From Crithidia fasciculata (lineage: Eukaryota > Euglenozoa > Kinetoplastea > Trypanosomatida > Trypanosomatidae), in assembly GCA_000331325.2 (NCBI GenBank), contig CM003416.1, forward strand, positions 496,001-560,000: a DNA stretch of 64,000 nucleotides. Direction: 5' to 3'. Below are positions 39,269 to 49,643 of the stretch, piece by piece; position 1 is the stretch's first letter, and every line of letters starts with the position of its first letter. The notes below the pieces were generated by a model. The model made no database searches. It saw nothing but the letters and a program-made list of their open reading frames with translations, and was not told where the DNA came from. The translations under genes were made by a program, and so were the position numbers.

Positions 39269-40331
39269 GGAAATTTTCTCACGTACCAGCTCACAAAAAC
39301 AGGAAAAGAAAAAAAAGGTTTTGTGGAGGCGGGAAAGGAGCGGGCGGCACGGAGAACGAATCAGCAAAAACTCTTCACATTTCAAAATTTTTATTCTCTT
39401 TGTTTCGTTCTTCCGCATTTGTCGTGTAACATCTATTAATTTGGCTGAAGAGAACAACATTGTGCTCCTTGTGTTCCTTCAATCTTTGCTACTGAGCGCT
39501 TTATCGGTACGGCAGGTGCAAGCCTTGAGGCGAACTGTGCTTAGGGGGGCAGAAGATGGTCGGCCATCTTTCCTGATGTGGCTCAAGTTGCGGTGGGGAG
39601 TGAGGAGCACCGGAGAGAACGAAGGAGGCAACACTCCCCTCTCTCTCGTGCTGACCTTTGAATGCGTCTCAATGCCGGGGGAATAATCCTTCTCAAAAAA
39701 AGGATATTCACCTGTCCTACACTTCCATCAATGCACGACATGTCTGTACGACTTTCTTCATCTTGACTCTTCTTTCACTCTCGTCCTCTACTCCACACTG
39801 CCACGTCTGCCGCTGCAGTAAAGAGCCGCCGCGAATGGCCAAAGGCGGGGACGCAAAGTAGCCCCAGACCGGACAGAATAGAAAACACAATACCATCCAC
39901 AACACAGCAACCACCTACCATCGACGTCTTTGAACGCTTTCAACCCTTCCTAGTGCAGAAGCTCACCGTCTTGCCTCAACACATTCATCTAGTTTCGCAT
40001 TTTATTCTTTTTTTTTTTTGCCTTTTTTGTCATTGTTTCTCTGCTATTCCGCACCTCCTCCCCTGTCTTTTGATCTTTCGCGGAGAGCTGCATTTTTTTG
40101 TTCTCTCTCACTTCCTCTTGATAATACATACACACACGCACACGCTGCAAACGCAGTGAGGCAACCGTCCTGTGCCTCAGCGGACACCCATCCACAACTG
40201 CCCGCTCTTCTAGATACGCACGGAATAGATCCACTGCTTCTCTCTGTCCTCCTGCCGTTATAGCCGCTCGTGCACCACCAAAGAAATCTTTTTGTTTTAT
40301 CCTTCTCTTTTATCAAATCCATTATTAGGGT
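39269..40331. other. intergenic/UTR sequence
   Basis: 1063 bp with T runs (40006-40030), CT tracts and CA repeats (40130-40145). No gene seen. Confidence 0.7.
40287..40328 (+). promoter_or_regulatory. spliced-leader acceptor (predicted)
   Basis: The T-rich tract 40287-40312 has its first AG at 40327-40328, only 3 nt before the ATG. With the 39-nt spliced leader the message would have an extremely short gene-encoded leader. Earlier acceptors near 40083 are possible. Confidence 0.35.
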
Positions 40332-43300
40332 ATGAACGAGATACCTGCTGCCGGGGAGACCTTTCGCGGTGATGACGGCACCGTCTCCACCATCCTCCCC
40401 GCCAACTACGGTCAGGACTACGAGGCCTCTGATGGCGAGCTGGAGGAGTACGCCGAGTACATCGGCATCGACGCGGCGAAGGAGCCGGAGCTGATGTGGA
40501 TTGCCCAGGAGGGCCTGCGTGCGCCGCTGCCGGACGGGTGGCGGGCCTGCCAGACGGATGAAAACGAGGTTTACTACTTCAACTTTCAGAGCGGGGAGAG
40601 CCTCTGGGACCACCCGATGGATGAACACTACAAGGCGAAGGTCATCGCCGAGCGCGCAAAGCACCGCAGCGGGGGTGGTGGCAGCAGCAGCAGTAAGGCC
40701 GGCGGCGCTGCGGCGCGCACCGGAACGACCAAAGCCCTCACGGACTCTCTCTTCTTGAAACCTGCCGCGTCCACGTCCGTGCCGCTCACCGTCGCCACCG
40801 CTGCTGCGGATGACGGTGCGAGTGCCCCACGTGCGCAGCCCGACGTGTCTGATATCCTCAGCCTGGCGGCGTCCTCTCCGCTGGGTCCAGCAAGCGCTCG
40901 AGCGGGCGGGGCGGGTGCCGCCGCAGGGCCGCCGAAGCTGAAAGAGGCAGAGGCGGCGGTGCGAAAGCGCTTGGAGGAGCAGACGGAGGCGCAGCTGCGT
41001 GCACTACGTGTCGAGTTCGGCAAGACTGAGGACGCAGCGCGGCACAGGCTGGAGGAGGCGAAGACACGCCTCCAAACAGAGCTCGACACCGCGTGGGAGC
41101 GTGAGCGGACCAGCACGGCCGGCGGAGGGGCTGCCGGTGGCGCAGCTTCCACCACTGCTGCAGCCACCCAGCGTCGCCTGCAAACGGCACGCGAGGTGAA
41201 GCAGCTGGAGGAGAGCTGGAAGTCACGCCTGAACGACGTGCGCACCCGCGTCGCTGATCTGCAGCGCAAGGTGGAGGAGCAGCAGCAGGCACTGCAGAGG
41301 AGCATTCACCAACCACCCGAGGAGCTGCGCAGGACGCTGGAGGCGCGCAACGCAGCCGAGATGGCGCAGCTGCGGGAGGCGGCCCGGCGGCAGAACGACG
41401 TGGCGCTGCAGCGGCTGAAAGCCGAGCACGCAGCGGAGCAGGCGAAGGCAGCCGCGAAGGCCGCCGAAACCGTTGCGGCGGCGGAGAAGTTGTCGGAGGG
41501 CACACAGGCGCAGCGTGCGGAGGAGCGGAAGGCGCAGAACGCATCGATGCTGGCGGCACTGCAGGCCGCACTCGCCGCAAAGCAGGCGGAGCTGGCGGCG
41601 AAGGAGAAGGCAGCAGCAGCAGCAGCAGCGTCATCAACATCGTCGTCTGGTACCGCTGCAGGTGGAGCAGGTAGTGGCGAATCAACTTCACCACCACAAC
41701 AACAAGTGCGTCAACTATCCATTCAGGATAAGGCGGCGATCGCAGCGGCTCAGGCTGCCGCCGATGCAGAGGTCGCCGCAGCCAGAAGAGCCAACGCCGT
41801 CGCCCTCACGCGGCTGACGGAGGAGTACGAGGCGAGGCGGCGCGAGAAGGAGGCTGGGCTGCGCATCGCATCCACCTCACGCGCTTCCTCCGCGCTGCAA
41901 ACCCCCACCCGCGACCTCTCGAAGGTATCGAGCAACAGCAGCTTCAGCGTCAACGCCGTCTCCCCTGCGGAGCAGGCGAAGCTCGACGAGGAGGAGCAGA
42001 AGCTGCGAGACGAGGCGGAGAAGGCGGCGCGCATCTATGAGGAGGAAACGGAGCTGATGGTAGCGAATAAAGAGGCAGGACGTCCGCTCACCGCTATTCC
42101 CCTCCCCTCTGCCGCAGCAAACGTGTCAGCAGAGGCGGTGGCGGCGCTGAGCCGCACCGCCACGCAGGCCCAACGTGCCCGCGACGCCGAGAACGGCCGC
42201 CACTCGATGGCAGTGAAGCAGCTTGAGGCCAAACATGAGCAGGCGGTGCGTCTCATGAAGACCCAACACGAGAAAGCAATGGCGGCGGCTTCCACCGCAT
42301 TTAACCCGCGGCAGCACCCGTCTTTCACGGCACAGCTGAACGCACGCAAGCGCAGCTGGACCCGCGACCACCCGACCCCATCCATGGAGATGCCAACGCT
42401 GACGCCGATCCCTTCGCTGCCGGCGGCCACCATGAGCACGTCGATGGCAGCCACGACGATGCCGGACGCTGAGGAGCAGGCGAAGATCGTGAAAACCCGT
42501 CTGATGCAGACGCGCGAGGAGCTGCAGCGCCGCTTCGATCGCGAGCTGCAGAGCCTTCAGAGAGGCAAGGAGGAGGAGCTGGCGGGCTGGCAGACGCAGT
42601 ACCGCACGACACGCCTCGCAGCGGTGCAGGAGGCGGTGAAGAAGCTGCAGGCAGCGAAGGACGCCGAGGTAGAGGCGGCCAAGGCGAAAGCCAAGGAGCA
42701 CGCTGCTGCTGCGACTGCGACTGCGACTGCGACTGCTGCTGAGGCCGCCACCGCCTCTGCGCGCAGAGAGGCCGCAGAGAAAGCCGCAGTGGCTGCTGCC
42801 ACGGAGAAGCTGCAGGCGCTGGAGGCGCAGCTGCGCACTGCTGAGGCCACCGCAACGCACAACGAGGCGGCGTCGAAGACGGCCACAGCTGCGTTGGAGA
42901 AGGAGGTGGCCGACCTCGAAGCCGCGCTGCTCGCCCTCACGCAGGAGGTGAGTGCAGCAGAGAAAGCGCGTGAAGAGTACCGCGCCAAAACGGCTTCGGT
43001 TGTTGCTGAAACGGCCGAACTGATAAAGAAAGGAGCGGAGGCGGCGGCGTCTTCAACAGCAGCGACGCAGCAGTCACTGGACTCTGCGCCGTCGATGGCC
43101 TTCTTCATTTCTGACGCCGCTGCGTCTGCCGAGGAGGACGCACTGCGCACGCGCTGGGTGACGCTGCTGGCGACTCTGCGCACCGCCGTGCAGCGAGAGA
43201 TGGACGCCTACGAGCGTGCTGTGGCAGAGACCGCCCGCCTTCGTGCCGCTGCAGCTGTGAGTCCAGAGCCGGTGAGCAGCGGGAATGGCGCATTGCCGCC

Positions 43301-44387
43301 CACCGTGCCCGTCTCTGCCAGCTACGCGTTCATGTCCACCGCCGCGCCGAACACCGCTTCGCAGCCGCAGGCGGGAGCCACAGCAGCGTCTGTTGGCTAC
43401 GCCACGCCTCTGCAACGCCCTCCGCTCTCTGCCACAGCAGACTATCGCAGCTACCCGGCAGAAACAAGCGTGGGGCCGTGCCCCGAGGTGCGCCTCTTCG
43501 CGAACACACCTCAACAGCAGCAGCAGCAGCAGCAGTCGTGGATGCATGGAGGTGGTGGCGGGCCAGTAGAGCACGGGTATGCAACTGGTGGGCAGCGCTT
43601 TTACGACTCGACGCCGCTGGCGTTTCAGCGTGGCACGTCGGAGCACAACACACAGCGCTCTTTTCCCTCCTCGCTGAACTACACCCACGCCGATGACTTC
43701 AATGGCCTCTACCCAAGCACGCAGCGGCAGCAGCCAGGCGAGACATCGCAGTACATGCAACAGCGAGGGACCGCCCTTGCCGCTGGTGGTGGTGAAGAAG
43801 AGAAGGACGACTACGCGCTGCGCCTTGCGGCCCTCCACGAGGCTGTCCGTGAGCGTCGCCATGAGCTGCAGGCGCAACGGCGCGACCTCGAGCAGCTGCG
43901 CTCCGAGTGGAAGGCGGACATGCAGCGCTGCCGAGAGAGAGATGACAAGGCAGAAGCGCAGAAGTTGCGCGTGGTGAAGGCGGTGCTTGAGGAGCGGGCA
44001 CATCGACTGAACGAGGCGGTGCTGGAGGTGAAGGCGATGCAGCACGACGTGCAGACGGACATGCGCCGCTACCAGCAGTGGGTGCAGCAGCATGAGCAGC
44101 AGCCCCAGCAACAGGGTGAAGGACGCCGCTTTAGTGCGAGGAGTGCGTCGACTGCTTATGCGTTGGCCGGTGAAGATCGAGCGTGGGAGCAGAGCGCTAA
44201 CGGTGGCCGCTATGGAAGTGCCCCTCGTGCTGGTAGTGCTGCTTCGGCACCTTCTTCAGCGGGTGTGGTGGGCTTGCTGGAGGGCATCGTGGCGCGTACA
44301 GAGCGTCTGGAGAGCCTACTGCGGCGCAACAGACACACAGGCGGTGACCGCACGCCATCACCGGGACGCGACTACGCCCAACACTGA
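40332..44387 (+). CDS. CEP164: CEP164-like transition-fibre/basal-body protein
   Basis: A 1351-residue protein. The N-terminus closely follows vertebrate CEP164: an EYAEYIGIDAAKEPELMW helix, then APLPDGW70 and W92-DHP, a complete WW domain at 66-96, then DEHYKAKVIAERAKH. In animals this part binds TTBK2 and the protein sits on distal appendages that dock the cilium. The middle (about 200-990) is almost entirely Ala/Glu/Arg/Lys/Gln coiled coil, and about 1000-1150 is low complexity with a short poly-Gln. Residues about 1155-1255 form a second, well-ordered coiled coil like the CEP164 C-terminal part. Trypanosoma brucei is known to have more than one CEP164 paralogue, and I cannot tell which this matches. 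A role at the flagellar base is the natural inference. Confidence 0.96.
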   Translation: MNEIPAAGETFRGDDGTVSTILPANYGQDYEASDGELEEYAEYIGIDAAKEPELMWIAQEGLRAPLPDGWRACQTDENEVYYFNFQSGESLWDHPMDEHYKAKVIAERAKHRSGGGGSSSSKAGGAAARTGTTKALTDSLFLKPAASTSVPLTVATAAADDGASAPRAQPDVSDILSLAASSPLGPASARAGGAGAAAGPPKLKEAEAAVRKRLEEQTEAQLRALRVEFGKTEDAARHRLEEAKTRLQTELDTAWERERTSTAGGGAAGGAASTTAAATQRRLQTAREVKQLEESWKSRLNDVRTRVADLQRKVEEQQQALQRSIHQPPEELRRTLEARNAAEMAQLREAARRQNDVALQRLKAEHAAEQAKAAAKAAETVAAAEKLSEGTQAQRAEERKAQNASMLAALQAALAAKQAELAAKEKAAAAAAASSTSSSGTAAGGAGSGESTSPPQQQVRQLSIQDKAAIAAAQAAADAEVAAARRANAVALTRLTEEYEARRREKEAGLRIASTSRASSALQTPTRDLSKVSSNSSFSVNAVSPAEQAKLDEEEQKLRDEAEKAARIYEEETELMVANKEAGRPLTAIPLPSAAANVSAEAVAALSRTATQAQRARDAENGRHSMAVKQLEAKHEQAVRLMKTQHEKAMAAASTAFNPRQHPSFTAQLNARKRSWTRDHPTPSMEMPTLTPIPSLPAATMSTSMAATTMPDAEEQAKIVKTRLMQTREELQRRFDRELQSLQRGKEEELAGWQTQYRTTRLAAVQEAVKKLQAAKDAEVEAAKAKAKEHAAAATATATATAAEAATASARREAAEKAAVAAATEKLQALEAQLRTAEATATHNEAASKTATAALEKEVADLEAALLALTQEVSAAEKAREEYRAKTASVVAETAELIKKGAEAAASSTAATQQSLDSAPSMAFFISDAAASAEEDALRTRWVTLLATLRTAVQREMDAYERAVAETARLRAAAAVSPEPVSSGNGALPPTVPVSASYAFMSTAAPNTASQPQAGATAASVGYATPLQRPPLSATADYRSYPAETSVGPCPEVRLFANTPQQQQQQQQSWMHGGGGGPVEHGYATGGQRFYDSTPLAFQRGTSEHNTQRSFPSSLNYTHADDFNGLYPSTQRQQPGETSQYMQQRGTALAAGGGEEEKDDYALRLAALHEAVRERRHELQAQRRDLEQLRSEWKADMQRCRERDDKAEAQKLRVVKAVLEERAHRLNEAVLEVKAMQHDVQTDMRRYQQWVQQHEQQPQQQGEGRRFSARSASTAYALAGEDRAWEQSANGGRYGSAPRAGSAASAPSSAGVVGLLEGIVARTERLESLLRRNRHTGGDRTPSPGRDYAQH

Positions 44388-45499
44388 GGCCTCGCCTTTT
44401 ATCTCATTTTCTTTTCTTTTATACTGCACCACATAGATGTACATGTTCCTGGACTCTACTGGTATGGACGCAAACACACACACACACAGAAGTTGACATT
44501 GCAGCTCCTGCGTGTAAGAGGCGTCGCACGTCACGTGTGCAGCGGACAACAGCTGGGCCGAGCACAAACCCATGCAAGTTCTCTTCTTTTTCTGCAAATA
44601 AAAATTGATCAGAAGAGTAATGGCTGCACAGTTGCACAATAAGTTGATACTCTTTGTGGCAGGCGAAAGAAAAGGAAGAGAAGGACCCAGTGAAGGCGAT
44701 GATGCCCGGTAGCCACTCAGGAAAAAGTGCCTTGCCATTGAGAAACGCGGTGGGAGAGTACCACTTATGGAGAGGCATCGATGCTTAAAATCTTCTTCTT
44801 TTTGAAGTTCTCCTTCGACGAAGCACTTGGGCTGCTTCGCAACGAACAGGGAGGAAGCGAGGTGCTGTCCAGCTCCTGTGTTACAATGCTTCTCCGTGTT
44901 TTGTTTCTTCTTCAGCATCGCCACATCAATCGTTGCTTGAATTTTCCCTCTTTCTCCTTTTCTCTCTCTCTTCTACAACTAACCCTCCGTTCACCCACCC
45001 TGCGACACAAGTAGTAGTAGTTACACAGGGGAAAAAGAAAAACAGAAAGAAAAAGAGAGATACCAGCGTTTACGTGCTCTCTCATTCTCTCTTCCTCCTC
45101 TGCATTTTTTTTCAATACCCACAATACACGCGCAAAAGCAGCCATCGCTCCTTTGGGAATCAACTCTCTTTTTCTTATTCTGTATCTCTCACGTATCGCA
45201 CGTTGTCTTGTGCTTCATTTCCATTCTCCATTTTTTTCCAGATACACGTCATCGAACCTTATACTCAGAAGAGGCGTGCTCTGCTCAACACACACAAACT
45301 GCGCTGACGCACTCGCTGATCGTACTCTTGCTGCTGCGGTGGTGCCTATTGACCACTCGCATTTACTTCGTGTATATTTTACTGTTCTCCCTCCCTCTTT
45401 TCGCTTATAGACTTCTGATTCAGCGGTGTCATTGCTGCCCTTCATACTCGCAGAACGCACACAGAAGCACCACAAACAACAACAACAACAACAAAAAAG
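44388..45499. other. intergenic/UTR sequence
   Basis: 1112 bp, CT-rich with CA repeats (44473-44490) and an A-rich patch (45030-45060). No gene seen. Confidence 0.7.
45376..45410 (+). promoter_or_regulatory. spliced-leader acceptor (predicted)
   Basis: The CT tract 45381-45406 ends in CTTATAG (AG at 45409-45410). The 89-nt leader has no ATG and ends in a CAA repeat just before 45500. Confidence 0.6.
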
Positions 45500-48400
45500 A
45501 TGGGCGTCCCAAAGTTTGCGGCGTGGCTGACGAAGAAGTACCCTTCGATGGTGCTCGACCGCTGCCCCGCCGACGTCCACGGCCTCTACATCGACCTCAA
45601 CGGTCTCATCCATCCCTGCTGCCACGATGAACACGACGCCACCGTGGCGCTGCGGACAGAAATCGAAAAGATGCGCAGCATCTGCCTCGCCATCGAGACG
45701 CTCGTGGTGACGGTGAAGCCGAAGCAGGTGGTGTACATCGCGATCGACGGCGTCGCGCCAAGGGCGAAGATGAACCAGCAGCGTGCGCGGCGGTACATGA
45801 GTGCGGGCACGCCGCTGTCGAACACAGCGAAGCCGATCCACGGCCCAGGGGCGGAGCTGAGCGCTGGTGTGGTGGCTGCCATCGAGAAGGAGTTCACCGC
45901 GGCGGAGAGGAACGGCGCCGAGAAGGATCTGGAGGACGTGAACCAGGCCTTGCTGGGTGACATGCTCTACGGTGGTGGTGGTGGTGACGTTGACGCTGCT
46001 GCCCCTGCTGCTGCTGCTGCTACTGTGGCGCCATACCTTGCGGCCGCCCCAACCTCAACGAATCTCTCGCCGCTTCCCACCTCAGCAGCGGAGCGGCGAT
46101 TTGACAGCAACTGCATCTCACCGGGCACCGCGTTTATGGATACGGTGGCTGCCACGGTGCGCGACTTTGTGCGGCGGAAGATGTCCGCGGCTGCTGCGGG
46201 TGTAACAGAAAACCCGGCGGGGGGAAAGGCAGCGGGGGACGACCCTCTCTCGTCTGCTGCTCCGGCGTCCACCACAACAACCGCTGCTGCTGCTGCGTCA
46301 CCGTGGGCAAACCTCACCGTTGTCTTCTCCGACTCCGCCACCGCTGGGGAGGGCGAGCACAAGTTTCTGGACTTTTTGCGCACCCAGTCCGCCTTCCCGG
46401 GCTTCAACGGTGGTGGCTGTCACGTCATCGCCGGCCTCGACGCCGACCTCATCTTTCTCTCCCTCTCCCTGCACATCCCCCGCATCGTCATTCTGCGCGA
46501 CCACGAGCGCTCCAGCTACGAGAAGGCGCTGCTGCCGGTTTCTGCTGGTGGAACGCTGACCAAGAGTAAAACTAAGGCACGGGCTGCACCGGCGGCGCTG
46601 CCACACAGCGACTCCACGTCGTCTATCGGTTCTGCCGCGGCGGTGGCGACGATCGCGACGACAGCGACAGACGTGGCCGACGCCTCCAGCACGCCGCTGC
46701 CGTCCGAGGTGGAGGAGAGCACCGTTGGAAGCTACTCGCCTGCCTCCTCCCCCGCCTCTCCAGCACCACCACCACCACAGCAGCAGGAGGAGAAGGAAAA
46801 GGCGCCGCCGCACATTTCCGACGTCGCCGTCGACGCCTGCACGTCGTACGAGTACTACGACATCGACGTGGTGGGTGCTTCGCTGGTGTCGGAGGTGTAC
46901 CAGCTGTGCCTGGAGAAGGGGATGGAAGTGCGTGGCGACCCGCTCGCGAACGCAATGAATTGCACGGCAGCCAACGGCTTTGTTTTTCATCACGGCGGGC
47001 CGAGCGCGGGTGGCGAGACAGCGAGCGGAGCAGCAGCAGCAGCAGCAGGTGCTTCTTCATCGCAGTCGCCGCCCTCCTTCCACCCCTGCACCGCTACCAG
47101 CAACTCCAAAATTATTGACGACTTCATCGTGCTGGGAATGCTGCTCGGCAACGACTTCCTCCCTCACTCCCCCAGCGTGTACTGCGGTGAGAGCGCGATG
47201 GACACCCTCATCGACGTGTACGTGGGCTCGGTGCTGCCCTTCGGCTACCTCACCGGTGGGAATTACGAGATCCAGCTCGTGCAGCTTGAGCGGCTCTTCC
47301 GCGCGTATGCGGCGGTGGAGGCGATGCGCTTCCGCCAGCGCGCCGTCCAGGCCGGCACCATGACACCGCAGGAAGCCGCAACGTCTGAGCTCTACTCAAC
47401 CGCCGACCGGCGCTGCTGGCGTGACACGTACGTGCGCACCACCACGCTGAGGACGGAGGCTGGCGTGCAGGCGGCGTGTCGCTCCTACGTTGAGGGTCTG
47501 CGCTTCGTGTGGCGCTACTACAGCTCCATTTCCCTGCAGGTGAGCTGGTCGTGGTACTATCCCTTCCACCACGCCCCGCTCGCACTCGACGTGGCGGACT
47601 TCTTAAGCGCACAGGGGCCGCAGGTGCAGACTGCGCTTGCCGCGCCAAAGTTAGAGCGCGTGCCTCCCACACCCTTTTGCCAACTTCTCTGTATCTTACC
47701 GCCACGAAGTCGGCTGCTGGTGCCGGCGGTGCTGCGTGCTGCCATGGTGGACCCCCCGTCTGCGCTCATGGACACCTTCCCGAAGCAGTGGCTGGTGGAC
47801 TTCACCGGGGCGTACGGGAAGGACCACCTGGCGGCGGTGCTGCTGCCCTTTGCGAACCTCCCGGCGCTGCAGGAGCTGGTAGCGGCCAAGGTGGGCGACT
47901 ATGATGAAACAGAACGCGTGCGCAACACGCTGCGACCGACACACCTCGTGCTGGAGAGCCGCGCCGCAACCGAGGGGGCGGTGACGCCCACCACCACGGC
48001 CACACCTCCAGCAGTAGCAGCAGCACCAGAGGAGAAGCTGAGTGGCGGTGGCAAGCAGCCCCCTAGCAAGTCGCGAGCAAGGCGGACGGCAGGCACGGCA
48101 GCTGGGCCACGTGGCTTCCGCATTCAAGGCGGTGGCTTAACGCCCCTCGCCGAGTCTGACAGACCGATGGAGCTGCAGGACTGCGCGGCTATTTCTTGTG
48201 CCGCGCTCGCCGACACGGCCCCGCCGCTCTCCCGCCCGCGCACCTACGCCCACACGGTGGCGATTCCGAACTTGACGGTGCTGCCGGACGGCTCGCGGGT
48301 GCCGCTCGACCGCCGCCCACCGACACGCTACGGCAACCGTGGCCGTCGTGGTAAGGGCGGGCGGGAGGAGAAGGGCAGGGAGAGGGAGCGGGACAAGCCA

Positions 48401-48859
48401 GCCGCTGGTGGAGGGGCCGGTGGCGACGTGGCGCGTCCGGCGATGCTGTTTGGTGAGCTTGCCGTGGCCTTGGTGTTCATTGGCTTGCTGACGGCGACGG
48501 TCGCGGTACGCCGCAGCACCTCGCTTCGTGGCAGCCTTCACCTTGTACTGCAGCTCTGCGCAATCGCGGTGACGGTGCTCGGTCTTGCCTTCTCCTTTGG
48601 CCTTGCCGTGGCGAACAAAGGCCGTGCCGCCGGTAGTGGGATGCACCGCCACAACATCTTCACGGCCTTCGTTGACTGGCAGTGCGCGTCGTGCCTGTCG
48701 CTGAACTTCTCGCGCAATCGGCGCTGCTTTATGTGCCGTGCCCCGTATGACCCGCATCGGTGCGTCGCGCTGTTCAGCGGCCGCAACGCCCCTGAACCGC
48801 CGCTGATGGACCCCGACCACGCGGCCTACGCGGCGTCCTACGGCATGATGTCCCTCTAG
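45500..48859 (+). CDS. XRN-family 5'-3' exoribonuclease with membrane hairpin and RanBP2 zinc finger
   Basis: A 1119-residue protein. The N-terminus MGVPKFAAWL and all XRN catalytic motifs are present: D32 (YIDLNG), D83 (AIDGVAPRAKMNQQRARR), E284 and E286 (GEGEHK), D314 and D316 (GLDADL), and D540, D541 and D552 (DDF...LGNDFLP). FDSNCISPGTAFM is also seen. It should therefore be an active magnesium-dependent 5'-3' exoribonuclease on 5'-monophosphate RNA. Two Ala/Ser/Pro-rich inserts widen the catalytic region relative to Xrn1/Xrn2. After a basic linker come two hydrophobic helices (about 985-1006 and 1013-1036) joined by a short Arg/Ser loop. Then comes a RanBP2 finger, W1060-x-C1062-x2-C1065-x3-N1069-x6-C1076-x2-C1079. 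I read this as membrane anchoring plus an RNA- or ubiquitin-binding finger. Which of the trypanosome XRNs it corresponds to is not clear. Confidence 0.97.
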   Translation: MGVPKFAAWLTKKYPSMVLDRCPADVHGLYIDLNGLIHPCCHDEHDATVALRTEIEKMRSICLAIETLVVTVKPKQVVYIAIDGVAPRAKMNQQRARRYMSAGTPLSNTAKPIHGPGAELSAGVVAAIEKEFTAAERNGAEKDLEDVNQALLGDMLYGGGGGDVDAAAPAAAAATVAPYLAAAPTSTNLSPLPTSAAERRFDSNCISPGTAFMDTVAATVRDFVRRKMSAAAAGVTENPAGGKAAGDDPLSSAAPASTTTTAAAAASPWANLTVVFSDSATAGEGEHKFLDFLRTQSAFPGFNGGGCHVIAGLDADLIFLSLSLHIPRIVILRDHERSSYEKALLPVSAGGTLTKSKTKARAAPAALPHSDSTSSIGSAAAVATIATTATDVADASSTPLPSEVEESTVGSYSPASSPASPAPPPPQQQEEKEKAPPHISDVAVDACTSYEYYDIDVVGASLVSEVYQLCLEKGMEVRGDPLANAMNCTAANGFVFHHGGPSAGGETASGAAAAAAGASSSQSPPSFHPCTATSNSKIIDDFIVLGMLLGNDFLPHSPSVYCGESAMDTLIDVYVGSVLPFGYLTGGNYEIQLVQLERLFRAYAAVEAMRFRQRAVQAGTMTPQEAATSELYSTADRRCWRDTYVRTTTLRTEAGVQAACRSYVEGLRFVWRYYSSISLQVSWSWYYPFHHAPLALDVADFLSAQGPQVQTALAAPKLERVPPTPFCQLLCILPPRSRLLVPAVLRAAMVDPPSALMDTFPKQWLVDFTGAYGKDHLAAVLLPFANLPALQELVAAKVGDYDETERVRNTLRPTHLVLESRAATEGAVTPTTTATPPAVAAAPEEKLSGGGKQPPSKSRARRTAGTAAGPRGFRIQGGGLTPLAESDRPMELQDCAAISCAALADTAPPLSRPRTYAHTVAIPNLTVLPDGSRVPLDRRPPTRYGNRGRRGKGGREEKGRERERDKPAAGGGAGGDVARPAMLFGELAVALVFIGLLTATVAVRRSTSLRGSLHLVLQLCAIAVTVLGLAFSFGLAVANKGRAAGSGMHRHNIFTAFVDWQCASCLSLNFSRNRRCFMCRAPYDPHRCVALFSGRNAPEPPLMDPDHAAYAASYGMMSL

Positions 48860-49643
48860 TCGGTCTCGCGCGTGCGCCTGTCGACATCGGGGCTCGTATG
48901 AATCAGGACCTTTTTTTTTTGTTCTGCCTTTGTTGAGGGGAGAACGGGGTTGTCTCTCCGGGCTGTGCTGTGCGTGCTTGATGGAGGTTTAAAAAAATGC
49001 AAAAAACAAAACAAACAAACAAAAAAAGAAACTTAATCAGGGCGTGTGTGAGTGGCATCAAGCGATCGTCAGAGAGACGGAGAGAAAAAGAAAGATAAAG
49101 CACAGTTTTCTTTCCTGGCGTTAGAAGTTGAGGTTGACGCCGCGTATGGTGAGCTCAGATGTTTCTTAGGCTCTTGTCGTACTTGAAATCTCCTCGATAC
49201 CTTATCTTTTCTTGCTTTCTTCGGTCACTCTCGCGTTCTCTCACCATCTTGCTTTCCTTTGACTTGAAGGAAACCACGTCAACACCACACAACACCACCA
49301 ACAGTAAACGCATCGACACAGGCACAGACATTGCCACAACGCCCACACACAAACATACACCAACACACCCACCGAACACACCAACGTACAAGTAGGTACC
49401 TCAAAACATAACCGATAAAAAAAAAGATAAGAAACGTCAGCGTGACACCCTCTATATTGTTTTTTTTTTTTTTGCGTTCGATCTTCGTTCCTTTCCACTC
49501 TCTATTTTTTACCCACCTGTACTGCAGCCTCTCTCCCCCTTCTTTCCTATCGGGAAGTTGCACAGCCACTTTATACCTTCTCTCTCTCTTTCTCTCTTCC
49601 CCTCTCTTATCTTTGTCAGTCAACCCCATCAACGCATAGAAAC
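48860..49643. other. intergenic/UTR sequence
   Basis: 784 bp with A-rich (48985-49030), CA-rich (49280-49390) and CT-rich (49500-49615) parts. No gene seen. Confidence 0.7.
49571..49619 (+). promoter_or_regulatory. spliced-leader acceptor (predicted)
   Basis: A nearly pure CT tract of about 40 nt ending in TTTGTCAG (AG at 49618-49619), 24 nt before the ATG. One of the clearest acceptors in the window. Confidence 0.7.
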
